DNA of 64,000 nucleotides from contig NZ_CH672390.1 in assembly GCF_000152865.1 (NCBI RefSeq), positions 1,682,474 to 1,746,473 on the forward strand. The letters run 5' to 3'. This DNA is from Erythrobacter sp. NAP1 (GTDB lineage: Bacteria; Pseudomonadota; Alphaproteobacteria; Sphingomonadales; Sphingomonadaceae). How positions within the stretch are numbered: the stretch's first letter is position 1; each line of letters opens with the position of its first letter. Shown piece by piece: positions 44,328 to 55,338 of the stretch. The position numbers and the translations under genes are program-made. The notes under the pieces were generated by a model. That model did no database searches. It saw nothing but the letters and a program-made list of their open reading frames with translations, and was not told the origin of the DNA.

Positions 44328-45778
44328 CAGTCTTTCAACACCCACGTATCCTTGGTCCCGCCACCTTGCGACGAATTGACCACCAACGATCCCTTTTTGA
44401 GCGCAACGCGCGTCAAGCCGCCGGGCGTGATCTCGATCCCGTTGGGAGAGACCAGCACATAGGGGCGAAGGTCCACATGGCGCGGCGCGAGGCCGGCCTT
44501 GGTGTAGATCGGACAGGTTGAAAGCGAGAGCGTCGGCTGCGCGATGTAGTTCTCGGGATCGGCCTTTAGCTTGGCGCGAAACTCCTTGATCTCCTTTTTG
44601 GATGCGGTCGGGCCTATCAACATTCCGTAGCCGCCCGAACCATGCACCTCCTTGACCACAAGCTCTTCAAGGTGGTCGAGCACGTAGCCAAGGCTGTCCG
44701 TGTCGGCGCATCGCCATGTCTGGACGTTGGGCAGCAGCGGCTTCTCGCCGGTGTAGAATTCGACGATCTCGGGCATGAAGGAATAGATCGCCTTGTCATC
44801 AGAAACGCCCGTTCCCGGCGCATTGGCAATTGTGATCCCGCCTGAGCGATAGACATCCATGATGCCCGGCACACCAAGCACGCTGTCGGGTTCGAAAGTC
44901 AGCGGATCGAGGTAGTCGTCATCCACGCGGCGATAGAGCACATCGACCGGCTGAAAGCCGCGCGTACACCGCATCTGCACCCGTCCATCGACGACGCGCA
45001 AATCGCTGCCCTCCACCAGCTCGGCGCCCATCTGATCGGCGAGGAAGGCGTGTTCGAAATAGGCTGAATTGTAGATGCCGGGCGTCAGCACCGCGACGGT
45101 CGGCTTGTCACCGCTGCTTCCGTCGAACTTGGGCGGAGCGCAGGCGGCAAGGCTCCGTGCGAGGCGGCGCGGATAATTTGAGACGGGCTCGACGGCGACC
45201 TTGCTGAACAGGTCAGGGAACATCGCCATCATCGTTTCGCGGTTTTCGAGCATGTAGGAAACGCCCGACGGCGTCCTTGCATTGTCTTCGAGCACGAAGA
45301 ATTCATCCGGCCCTGTGCGAACGAGGTCGATGCCGACGATGTGCGTGTAGATGCCGCCTGGCGGTGTCATGCCAACCATGTTGGGCAGCCAGGCATCGTT
45401 GTTGCGCAGCAGCCTTTCTGGCAGTCGCCCAGCGCGCACGATCTCCTGCCGATGATAGAGATCGTAGAGAAACGCGTTGAGCGCGCTTACGCGTTGTTCA
45501 ATTCCGCGGGTAAGCTTGCGCCATTCTGCCGCAGTGATGATGCGCGGCACCATGTCGAACGGGATCAGGCGCTCTTCGGCCTCATCCTCACCGTAAACGT
45601 TGAAAGTGATGCCTGTGCGGCGAAAACTCTCGTCAGCTTCGGCATTCTTGCGTTTGAGGAGTGCGGGCTCCTGTTCTTGGTACCAATCGCAATAGGCATC
45701 GTAAGCGGGGCGAATGTCGCCGCCTGCAAAGTGCATTTCGTCAAAATTTTCCGGAGTGCCCGGCTGATCCCCTGCCAT
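44327..45778 (-). CDS. Circularly permuted ATP-grasp protein of the Anbu cassette
   Basis: A 483-residue protein of the type 2 circularly permuted ATP-grasp family. Visible segments are DEMHFAGGDIRPAYDAYCDW at the N-terminus, TPPGGIYTHIVGIDLVRTG, VLEDNARTPSGVSYMLENRE, and SGGYGMLIGPTASKKEI. ATP-grasp enzymes make peptide-like bonds by acyl phosphate; such members are predicted to synthesise a small peptide or tag. It begins the alpha-E/transglutaminase/Anbu operon. Gene order agrees with the cassette described in comparative work. Confidence 0.92.
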   Translation of the reverse strand: MAGDQPGTPENFDEMHFAGGDIRPAYDAYCDWYQEQEPALLKRKNAEADESFRRTGITFNVYGEDEAEERLIPFDMVPRIITAAEWRKLTRGIEQRVSALNAFLYDLYHRQEIVRAGRLPERLLRNNDAWLPNMVGMTPPGGIYTHIVGIDLVRTGPDEFFVLEDNARTPSGVSYMLENRETMMAMFPDLFSKVAVEPVSNYPRRLARSLAACAPPKFDGSSGDKPTVAVLTPGIYNSAYFEHAFLADQMGAELVEGSDLRVVDGRVQMRCTRGFQPVDVLYRRVDDDYLDPLTFEPDSVLGVPGIMDVYRSGGITIANAPGTGVSDDKAIYSFMPEIVEFYTGEKPLLPNVQTWRCADTDSLGYVLDHLEELVVKEVHGSGGYGMLIGPTASKKEIKEFRAKLKADPENYIAQPTLSLSTCPIYTKAGLAPRHVDLRPYVLVSPNGIEITPGGLTRVALKKGSLVVNSSQGGGTKDTWVLKD

Positions 45779-45885
45779 AAACTTGCGCGCTTGCTCCCAT
45801 CAGGCCGTGCTGCACTAGATCAACACAGTCTAATGAAAGACGTTCCAATTAAAAGGGCGCGATTTCGGGCATGTCGCCCGCTCGT

Positions 45886-46659
45886 TCAGCGGTCGAGCTG
45901 TTCAAGCACCGTCAGGATCGACTCCGGCGCATAGGTAAAGCCGTTATGCGTGCAGCGAAGCGCGATTGCGCGGTCGCGTTGGCCGGGAAGGCCCGCTGCA
46001 CTGCGCGGCGCGATCGCACCGTCGAGCGGGCTCCACAAGGCGATGGTTTCAACCGGAGGCTTCTGGCCAAGATCGGCTTCGATCGGTGGCTGATCGACGC
46101 GGTGCCCGGCGATCGCCTGATAGACACGCCAGACATTGTTCGCACGCGGGCTACCCGAAAAGGGCGAGCCCATCGTGATGACCTTGTTGACGCAGATCGG
46201 ATGCCGCTTCGCAAGTTCGCGCGCGTAGAGGCCGCCAAGGCTCCACCCGACCAAAGAAACCGATGTCTCGTAACGCTCGCACACTTCGAACAGGCGGTCT
46301 TCGAGGCGGTCCATGCTTTCTTGAGCAACGCCCCAGTTGCGGCCCAAGCCCCAGTTCTTCACCTTGTGTCCGGCGCGCTCGATATTCTTGGCCATGTAGC
46401 GCATACGGTGCGGGCCCGTGGCAAAGCCGGGCATGAGAATGATGATCTGCGGCTTTTCGGCCTTGGGAATATCGATCCGGCGCGTGAGCCGGCGCAGCGG
46501 CTCGGCGAGATAGCTCAGCTCACCGGCCAGTTTGGCGAGCGTCGGCTTGCCGTTTTCCTGGTCTGGATACACCTCCCGCGCGAGCGCGATGCGGCGCGCG
46601 AACTCACCCTCGCCAAAGCGGGCGCGGGGACTGTCCAGAAAGGATGCGCGGTGTTCCAT
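45886..46659 (-). CDS. Alpha/beta-hydrolase, lipase-like
   Basis: A 257-residue alpha/beta hydrolase. The oxyanion segment IILMPGFATGPHRMRYMA precedes the nucleophile elbow GWSLGGLYAREL (about residue 140); WSPLDGAIA and a late THNG may give the Asp and His. No signal peptide is obvious. It lies about 107 bases upstream of the ATP-grasp gene on the same strand, but the spacing leaves operon membership open. The motif fits esterase/lipase or acyltransferase roles. Confidence 0.83.
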   Translation of the reverse strand: MEHRASFLDSPRARFGEGEFARRIALAREVYPDQENGKPTLAKLAGELSYLAEPLRRLTRRIDIPKAEKPQIIILMPGFATGPHRMRYMAKNIERAGHKVKNWGLGRNWGVAQESMDRLEDRLFEVCERYETSVSLVGWSLGGLYARELAKRHPICVNKVITMGSPFSGSPRANNVWRVYQAIAGHRVDQPPIEADLGQKPPVETIALWSPLDGAIAPRSAAGLPGQRDRAIALRCTHNGFTYAPESILTVLEQLDR

Positions 46660-46769
46660 ATGACGAAAAGGAATACCTCTTGGCCGTGAATAGGAGGTGA
46701 AGATTCAGTTCAACTAACTCATCACATCTCAATTTGTGCCACAGAATCGCAACGTTTCACATATCTGTA

Positions 46770-46807
46770 ACAAAGGAAGGCGGCGAAGGCATTTCACCCT
46801 CGCCGCC
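46770..46807 (-). terminator. Terminator after the DUF3617 gene pair
   Basis: On the minus strand GGCGGCGA and TCGCCGCC form an eight-pair stem around a 13-base loop, followed by TTCCTTTGTT. It lies about 30 bases after the stop at 46837. Confidence 0.75.
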
Positions 46808-46836
46808 ATCGCTTCTGTTTGCTTGTGCCGAGGTTC

Positions 46837-47394
46837 TTATTCGGCCGGGCATTCGCCGATCAGCTTGCCCTTGCTCGACGCCGCAATCGTCATCGTGCCC
46901 ATTTCCGGGCTTTCGATCGCGACCGTCATGTCCATTTCGTAGGCATCATCGGAATAAGTGCCGGTGTTGGTGATCTTGGCCGTGCCCGAGGACGGGTCCT
47001 GGCAAGTCATTTCCATGTTCATGGTGCCGCCGCCGAATTCGAAGGTGTTGTATTCGCAATCGGCATTCTCGTTGCCAGAGAACATTTCGGCAGCGGGTTT
47101 TTCGGCCTCTTCGGGCGTAACGCAGTTCTGCGTCGTGTTGATCTGCCCTTTCATGCCCTCGAGCATTCCGGTGAGCATCCCGCGCGCTTCTTCGGGGACC
47201 TTCGTCTCATCAAAGCTGATGTCGACGAATTCGACAGTGTTCTCCCACTGGCCCGGCGAGATGGAAACGTCACCCATCGCTGCCTGAACTTCCTTCTGGG
47301 TGATCGTGCCGTCACCATCAGCATCTGCGTCAGTCGCCCCGCCACAAGCGGTAAGCATAAACACCGCGCTTGCGGCCAGAATCGCATTCTTCAT
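46837..47394 (-). CDS. DUF3617 lipoprotein with an EF-hand-like loop
   Basis: A 185-residue protein. The lipobox is MLTAC (Cys 17). Immediately after it, residues 24-35 read DADGDGTITQKE, a 12-residue EF-hand calcium loop with D at 1, 3 and 5, Gly at 6, Ile at 8 and Glu at 12. The rest matches DUF3617: PGQWENTVEFVDI, then NCVTPEEAEKPA and a cysteine-containing ending. The downstream gene on the transcript is the paralogue from 47428-47913, which is in fact upstream of it. Both are small envelope proteins of unknown function. Confidence 0.8.
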   Translation of the reverse strand: MKNAILAASAVFMLTACGGATDADADGDGTITQKEVQAAMGDVSISPGQWENTVEFVDISFDETKVPEEARGMLTGMLEGMKGQINTTQNCVTPEEAEKPAAEMFSGNENADCEYNTFEFGGGTMNMEMTCQDPSSGTAKITNTGTYSDDAYEMDMTVAIESPEMGTMTIAASSKGKLIGECPAE

Positions 47395-47427
47395 TTCGTA
47401 TTCCTCGTTAGATTGTCTCAGAAATTC

Positions 47428-47913
47428 TCAACCGCATTCGCCGATGCGCTCGTGCTGTGAACGCAGCTTCATAGAGCCATCGCCCATCCCGAAATCGCCG
47501 ATCATCGTCATCGTGATGTCGGACGATGTCGCGCCGCCCGTGCCGGTCATTTCCATGCGCATATTCTGCCCGTCGACCCTGCATTCGATCACCGCATCGA
47601 TTTTTCCGCTCGAATAATCGAAGCGCTCGTAAGTGCAGTCCTGCGCATCGCGGGTCGAGCGGTCGGTGATGGCGCGATAGCCCTCGGCAATCTCCGCCTC
47701 TGTCAGACAATAGGTGATCGAGTTCGACATCATCTGGCTCATCATTCCCGCCATCTCCGGCGGAGCGCCGGGCATGTCGATCGAGAGGAATGTCGTTGTT
47801 GCGCGATACTGACCCGCCATCGGACGATCGCCCGGATCGATCTGCGCGTTTGAAGCGATGCCGCCAATTACCAGAGCAGCGCTAAGCGCGCCGCCGATCA
47901 ACCATGCCTTCAC
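47428..47913 (-). CDS. DUF3617-like exported protein
   Basis: A 161-residue protein with a signal peptide (MKAWLIGGALSAALVIGGIA) and DUF3617 features: QYRATTTFLSIDMPGAPPEM, YCLTEAEIAEGY, then CTYERFDYSSGKIDAVIECR and a final GECG. Paired cysteines suggest disulfides in the periplasm. It lies 33 bases upstream of the EF-hand lipoprotein on the same strand and is clearly its diverged paralogue; they are likely co-transcribed. No function known. The start is about 115 bases from the divergent uvrB start. Confidence 0.78.
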   Translation of the reverse strand: MKAWLIGGALSAALVIGGIASNAQIDPGDRPMAGQYRATTTFLSIDMPGAPPEMAGMMSQMMSNSITYCLTEAEIAEGYRAITDRSTRDAQDCTYERFDYSSGKIDAVIECRVDGQNMRMEMTGTGGATSSDITMTMIGDFGMGDGSMKLRSQHERIGECG

Positions 47914-48028
47914 GAAGCATCTCCCTTCGACTTGTGAATGATTCGGCGCGACCTTTTGCCTTGGCGAGGCATGCTAGGGGCGCGACAGGCACTTCACAAC
48001 AGCGCTGCTTGCACACATATCTCGTTCC

Positions 48029-50224
<2,196 letters not shown>

Positions 50225-50328
50225 CGGCGAACCCCTTTCGTCGAGCGGCAATGTCGGCAGGCAGGTTTTTCCTTGCGCTGCTCTCTGAAACGCGGCCTCA
50301 TGCTCCCAGCATACGGGAGAATGCCACA

Positions 50329-51099
50329 ATGAGACGCTTTACCCTCGCACTCGCCGCAGCCAGCGCTTTCGCAATCACCGCTGCCCCAGTCCTCGCCCAG
50401 GAATCCGAAGCCATAACCGCCGCGGTCGCCAAGCCCGATCGGCCCGAAGCGGCGCGCGTACAGGATGAAAATCGCAAGCCTGTCGAAGTGCTCGCTTTCC
50501 TCGGGCTTGAAGAAGGCATGGTTGCCGCCGACCTTTTGCCCGGCGCTGGTTACTGGACAGAGATCATGGCGCATATCGTCGCGCCCACCGGGTCGGTACT
50601 CGCCTTCCAGCCCGAACAATTTGCAAGCGGCGAAGAAGCCATCGCTGCCTGGGACGCGCTGAAAGGACGCGCACCGGGCGTCACGCAGATCATCTTTCCA
50701 TTCAGCGACTTCGCGCCGGAAGCGGAGAGCTTCGACTTCGCGATGATGAGCCTCAACTACCACGACATCTATTGGGAATCCGAACGCTTCCAGATCCCGC
50801 GTAGCGACCCCGACGCCTTCGTCGCGGTGCTTTATGCGGCGATGAAGCCCGGCGGGATTGTCGGCATCATCGACCACACGGGAGAGCCGGGCGATACGCG
50901 TGCGATCGTCGATGCGACCCACCGGATCGACCCGGCGGTGGTGAGGGCCGACTTTGAACGCGCCGGCTTCGTGCTGGCGGATGAAAGCGACATGCTCGCC
51001 AATCCCGAGGACGACCTCTCGGTCAGTGTGTTCGATCCCTCCATTCGCGGCAGGACCGACCGCTTCGTTATGAAGTTCGTCAAGCCGATGGAGAGCTGA
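50329..51099 (+). CDS. Exported SAM-methyltransferase-fold protein
   Basis: A 256-residue protein with a Sec signal peptide (FTLALAAASAFAITAAPVLAQ) followed by a class I methyltransferase-like fold. Motif I appears as AADLLPGAGYWTEIM (about residues 65-79), with a following acidic strand and GGIVGIIDHTGEPGD. Because SAM is a cytoplasmic cofactor, a periplasmic enzyme would be odd, so this group may use another ligand. ATG 50329 follows GGGAGA. It is close to the S10 peptidase gene (49 bases). Similar proteins are known in proteobacteria without a defined role. Confidence 0.8.
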   Translation: MRRFTLALAAASAFAITAAPVLAQESEAITAAVAKPDRPEAARVQDENRKPVEVLAFLGLEEGMVAADLLPGAGYWTEIMAHIVAPTGSVLAFQPEQFASGEEAIAAWDALKGRAPGVTQIIFPFSDFAPEAESFDFAMMSLNYHDIYWESERFQIPRSDPDAFVAVLYAAMKPGGIVGIIDHTGEPGDTRAIVDATHRIDPAVVRADFERAGFVLADESDMLANPEDDLSVSVFDPSIRGRTDRFVMKFVKPMES

Positions 51100-51148
51100 A
51101 TGGTGGGACGCTTGACCCCTGGTGCCCAGTGCTGCCAAGCGTCTCCCC

Positions 51149-52651
51149 ATGACCAAGCATATTCTGACCGCACTTTCCGCCGCGCTTCTCGCTACCTCCG
51201 CCGCAAGCCCGCTCGCCGCTGACGCGCACAAGGAGGGCGCCGCCTCTGCCGAGCGGATCGAGCCGCAGGTTCGCACCTCGCAGCACACCGGCACATTTGG
51301 CGGTCAGCGCATCAGCTACACCGCTACGGTTCGCGAGACGATCCTTGAAAGCGATGAAGGCAAGCAGGAAGCGGTGATCGTCACCAGTTCCTATGTGAAG
51401 GATCCGGCGGACAAGTCGCGGCCCGTGTTTTTCATCTACAATGGCGGCCCGGGTTCAGGCTCGGTCTGGCTGCAGATGGGTGCATGGGGGCCAAAACGAG
51501 TAGCAATCCCCTCGGACGCGCGCGACGATGGCGCGCCGCCCTATCCGCTGCTCGACAATCCCGACAGCTTGCTCGACGTCGCGGACCTCGTCTTCATCGA
51601 CCCGCCGGGAACCGGTTTCAGCTATCTGACGCAAGGGACCGATCCCAAGAAATATTACGGCCTTCGCCAGGACGCCCGCGCGGTTGCACAAGTGATACGC
51701 CGCTGGATCAACGATAACGAACGCTGGTCGAGCCCCAAATATCTCGGCGGCGAAAGCTACGGCACAAGCCGCACCGCGATGGTGGTCGACGAGCTTGAAG
51801 GATCGACCTTCAACGACGTAGGTCTCAACGGCCTGATCCTGATCTCGACCATCCTCGACTTTGCCGGGCGCGAGCCGACGCCTGGCAATGAGATGGCCTA
51901 TATCGTCACGCTCCCCAATATGGCGGCGGCGGCGTGGTATCACGGCAAGGTCGAAGCGCCCTCGGTCGAGGCCATCGCAGGAGAAGCGCGCGAATTTGCA
52001 ATCGGCCCGTTCGCAACTGCGCTGCTCAAAGGACAAGACTTGCCCGATGCCGAGCGCGCGGCTGTGCGTGCCGAGCTTTCGCGCCTGACCGGCCTTTCCG
52101 AGCAATATCTCGACCAGGCAAACCTACGTGTCACGGCGCAGCGTTTCTACAAGGAGCTTTTGCGCGACAGGGGCCTCACTATCGGAAGGCTCGATGCGCG
52201 CTACACGGGCGTCGATTATGACAATGCGGGCGAAACGCCCGACAGCGACCCGAGCTTCTACGGCATCGATGCGGGCTACACGGCGGCTGTAAACCAGTGG
52301 CTGCGCGAAGGGCTCGGCTTCAAGACCGATCGTGAATATCAATCAATCGGAAGCCTTGGTGCGCGCTGGGACTGGTCGCTTCAGGGACGCGGACGCAATG
52401 CTTACCTCAACGTTGCTCCTTTCATCGGGCGTGCGATGCGGCAGAACTCGCAGCTGCGTGTCTTCAATGCGCAAGGGTGGTACGACTTTGCGACGCCGTT
52501 CTTCGGGGCGGAGTATTCGCTCAACCGGTTCGGCATTCCGCAGGATCGGATCACCTACACCTATTATGACGCAGGCCACATGATGTATGTCCGCGACGAG
52601 GACCGCCGTCAGCTTTCCGCCGATTTGCGCGAGTTTATCACCGCGCGATGA
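51149..52651 (+). CDS. S10-family serine carboxypeptidase, exported
   Basis: A 500-residue protein with signal peptide (HILTALSAALLATSAAS) and the S10 catalytic layout. The nucleophile is in GGESYGTSR (about residue 212), preceded by FIYNGGPGSGS for the oxyanion region and FIDPPGTGFSY. The Asp is in WYDFATPF, and the His is in YDAGHMMY near the end. Such enzymes remove C-terminal residues, here probably in the periplasm. The next gene's start overlaps its stop (ATGA), so they are co-translated. Confidence 0.9.
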   Translation: MTKHILTALSAALLATSAASPLAADAHKEGAASAERIEPQVRTSQHTGTFGGQRISYTATVRETILESDEGKQEAVIVTSSYVKDPADKSRPVFFIYNGGPGSGSVWLQMGAWGPKRVAIPSDARDDGAPPYPLLDNPDSLLDVADLVFIDPPGTGFSYLTQGTDPKKYYGLRQDARAVAQVIRRWINDNERWSSPKYLGGESYGTSRTAMVVDELEGSTFNDVGLNGLILISTILDFAGREPTPGNEMAYIVTLPNMAAAAWYHGKVEAPSVEAIAGEAREFAIGPFATALLKGQDLPDAERAAVRAELSRLTGLSEQYLDQANLRVTAQRFYKELLRDRGLTIGRLDARYTGVDYDNAGETPDSDPSFYGIDAGYTAAVNQWLREGLGFKTDREYQSIGSLGARWDWSLQGRGRNAYLNVAPFIGRAMRQNSQLRVFNAQGWYDFATPFFGAEYSLNRFGIPQDRITYTYYDAGHMMYVRDEDRRQLSADLREFITAR

Positions 52652-53193
52652 GGATGATTGCACTGGCGTCCGTACTGGCGCTTGCCGCATGCAAGCCGCC
52701 GCCGACCGATGCCGACATGACCCGCGACATGCCGGAAGCAGAGCCGACCTTCGCTTCCGAGCCCCTCCCCTCGCCTGAAACCGAAGGCGCGATGTGGGCC
52801 CGCTCGCAGCAAAACGCGCAGCGGCTGGTCTACGGCATTCCAGGTGAGCCTGCGCTGGTGTCGCTTGAATGCCGGCGCGAAGGCGGCGCTGTGCCGGAAC
52901 TCCAGATCACCCGCATTTCGCCAGCCGATGAGGGCGCAGGCGCAATGCTGGCGCTGGTCGGCAACGGGCATATCGGACGCATGGCCGTCGATGCGCGAGA
53001 GGTGAACGGACGGCTGATGTGGCAGGGCGAGCGCCTTGCTGCCGATCTGGTGTGGGAACCGCTTGCCGGACCGCGCGCGCTGGGATTGACGGTTCCGGGA
53101 GCTGGCCGGGTCGAACTCAATCCGAGCGACCTGCCGGGCGAGTTCATTGAGGATTGCCGCTTGCTGGACCAGCCGCCCTCATCTGTCCCTTAA
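52648..53193 (+). CDS. Putative lipoprotein coupled to the S10 peptidase
   Basis: A 181-residue protein with lipobox LALAAC (Cys 15) and a Pro/Asp-rich linker (KPPPTDADMTRDMPEAEPTF). A beta-rich domain with two cysteines follows (SLECRREGG ... EDCRLLDQ). I recognise no family. ATG 52648 overlaps the peptidase stop, so they are made together. Its last 15 bases overlap the end of the convergent dsbD gene. Confidence 0.75.
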   Translation: MRMIALASVLALAACKPPPTDADMTRDMPEAEPTFASEPLPSPETEGAMWARSQQNAQRLVYGIPGEPALVSLECRREGGAVPELQITRISPADEGAGAMLALVGNGHIGRMAVDAREVNGRLMWQGERLAADLVWEPLAGPRALGLTVPGAGRVELNPSDLPGEFIEDCRLLDQPPSSVP

Positions 53194-55248
53194 AGCACGT
53201 TCGGTCAGCATGTCGGGGGTGAGAACCTGCGGCAGTTGCTCAGCATCTTCTGCGGGCTCGTACCACAGGTAGAGCGGCACGCCTGCCGCGCCCTGCTCGT
53301 TCAGGAAGCCTGTGATCTCCTCGTCGCGCACCGTCCAGTCGCCGACCATCGCGATAACGCCTGCCTCATCGAAGGCTTCGGCTGTCACTTCGCGCTCGAT
53401 CGCGACACTTTCATTGACCTTGCAGGTGACGCACCAGTCTGCGGTGAACCACACGAAGACCGGCTGACCGCTGGCGCGTGCTTCGGCAAGTGCCTCTCGG
53501 CTGAATTCCTGTGGGGATAGGAGCGAGGCGGCAAGGTCGCGGCTGGGAGGCGCATAGCCACTTGGCAATGCGAAGGCGCCGAAGATCAGGAAGGGTGCGG
53601 CGACGAGGCCGAAAGCAGGCCACGCCATTTTGCCGGCCTGCTGCAAGCGCCCGACCACGAACAGTGCAAGCACGATCCCGAACAGCATAACAAGCGCAAA
53701 CAGCGCAAAGCCACGCCCGCCAAGCTGCGCCGTGAGCCAGATGAGCGCGAGCGCGGTCAGCCCCATCGGAATCGCCATCAGGCGGCGGAACCGATCCATC
53801 CACGCGCCAGGCTTGGGCAACATCCGGCGCAGAGCGGGCACGAAGCCGATAGCGAGGAATGGTAGCGCAAGCCCCAGTCCGAGGGTCGCGAACAGGACAA
53901 GTGCAAGCGGCGTCGGCAGCAACAAAGCAGCCCCAAGCGCCGCAGCCATGAAAGGTCCGGTGCACGGCGTCGCAGCGACTGCGGCAAGCAGCCCGGTCGC
54001 AAAGGCGCTGCGCCCTGCTCCGTTGCCGGTGTCGATGCTCGGCAGTTCGAAGATGCCTGCGAAGTTCAAGGTGATCACGGTCGCGAGAACCAGCAGCGCG
54101 ATCACGACGCTTGGGCTCTGCAACTGGAATGCCCAGCCAACCTGCTCACCAGCCGCGCGCAAGGCGAGCATGATGCCGCCCAGCGCTACGCAGGCGAGCA
54201 CCACGCCAGCAGTATATGCGATGCCCTCAGCCCTTGCTTCAGTCTCGCTGCCGCCAGCGCGCGCGAGGCTCAATGCTTTCAGGCTCAGGATCGGGAAGAC
54301 GCAAGGCATGATGTTGAGGATGAGACCGCCCACCAGCGCGCCGAGGATCAGCGTCCAGAGCGGCGGCGCATCCACTCCCAATTGCGCGCCAATCGAGGCC
54401 AGCCCCTCAGGCACTTCGCCAGGCTCGGCGGTAAAACGAACGCCTGTTTCCTTGTCGAAGGCGAGGATACCGGAGACACTTTCCGCCTCACCCGCACCGA
54501 ATGGGTCGAGCGGTATCTCCGCGACCAGCATGTCGCCTTCGCGGTAGAGCGCCTGTGCGGGCGGATACTGGACCAGCCGCGCCTCGGCGATGAACACATG
54601 CGGCTCAGTCAGAGTCACGCTTTCAGGGATCGGAATGGCGAGGCGCAGCATCTCGCCCGCGATCTCGAACTGCGCGCTCGCGTCGAGCAGCGGCGCGATC
54701 TCGGCTCGCCAGCGCGCGAAGTCGCCGCCCTGCCCCGCGCTCAGCGCCGCGTCCTGCGGCACGCACAGGACGTCGGTGCAGGCGAGGTATTCGACATAGC
54801 CGCCCACATCCGGCAGCCCGTCGATCACGGCGCCATCGGGCACACTCACCGGCACGAGTACTGTGTAGGGCCCTTTGTAGATGTGGTTCATCAGGCTTTG
54901 CGTGGGCAGCTCCTGAATGAACCGCTCAGGCACTGGATAAAGCGCCTCGCCCATCTCCCAGCCTTCCGGCAGGTTCAGCTGCAACACCATCCCCAGCCCC
55001 GCGTCGCCGGGGTTGGACCAATAGCCGTGCCACTCATCGCTCGTCGGGACGAAACGCAAGGCGAGCATCCATTCCTCACCCGCGCGCGGCATGCCGTCAG
55101 CCACCAGCTGCACCGCGATATTCTCATCGCCATAACGCACGCGCGGTTCGCTCTCGCTTCCTTGCGCAGCCGCACTGCTCGCCAGCAAGAACGCTGCGAA
55201 CAGCCCGATCAACCATGCAGGAAGCGCAAAGCGCGGTGCAGCGAACAA
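53179..55248 (-). CDS. dsbD: DsbD-type protein-disulfide reductase
   Basis: A 689-residue three-part thiol-disulfide transporter. The signal peptide is followed by a periplasmic N-terminal domain with YLACTDVLCVPQ cysteines. The eight-helix core has NIMPCVFPILSLKAL and TPCTGPFMAAALG. The C-terminal thioredoxin domain has FTADWCVTCKVNE and a final AGVPLYLWYEP. It moves electrons from cytoplasmic thioredoxin to the periplasm. The start is TTG 55248 behind GACGAGG; no ATG fits the conserved N-terminus. It is convergent with the lipoprotein gene and overlaps it by 15 bases. Confidence 0.93.
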   Translation of the reverse strand: MFAAPRFALPAWLIGLFAAFLLASSAAAQGSESEPRVRYGDENIAVQLVADGMPRAGEEWMLALRFVPTSDEWHGYWSNPGDAGLGMVLQLNLPEGWEMGEALYPVPERFIQELPTQSLMNHIYKGPYTVLVPVSVPDGAVIDGLPDVGGYVEYLACTDVLCVPQDAALSAGQGGDFARWRAEIAPLLDASAQFEIAGEMLRLAIPIPESVTLTEPHVFIAEARLVQYPPAQALYREGDMLVAEIPLDPFGAGEAESVSGILAFDKETGVRFTAEPGEVPEGLASIGAQLGVDAPPLWTLILGALVGGLILNIMPCVFPILSLKALSLARAGGSETEARAEGIAYTAGVVLACVALGGIMLALRAAGEQVGWAFQLQSPSVVIALLVLATVITLNFAGIFELPSIDTGNGAGRSAFATGLLAAVAATPCTGPFMAAALGAALLLPTPLALVLFATLGLGLALPFLAIGFVPALRRMLPKPGAWMDRFRRLMAIPMGLTALALIWLTAQLGGRGFALFALVMLFGIVLALFVVGRLQQAGKMAWPAFGLVAAPFLIFGAFALPSGYAPPSRDLAASLLSPQEFSREALAEARASGQPVFVWFTADWCVTCKVNESVAIEREVTAEAFDEAGVIAMVGDWTVRDEEITGFLNEQGAAGVPLYLWYEPAEDAEQLPQVLTPDMLTERALRDR

Positions 55249-55338
55249 TATTGCCTCGTCTCGTTTCGTCAGCGTAAGCGGCCTTAACGGGTGAAGATAA
55301 TGTTCGCAAAGACCGGTTGAAGGGTTACCTAGGGCGAT

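Noticed and set aside
47914..48028. SOS (LexA) box ahead of uvrB
   Set aside because: The alphaproteobacterial GTTC-N7-GTTC pattern is not present in this gap.
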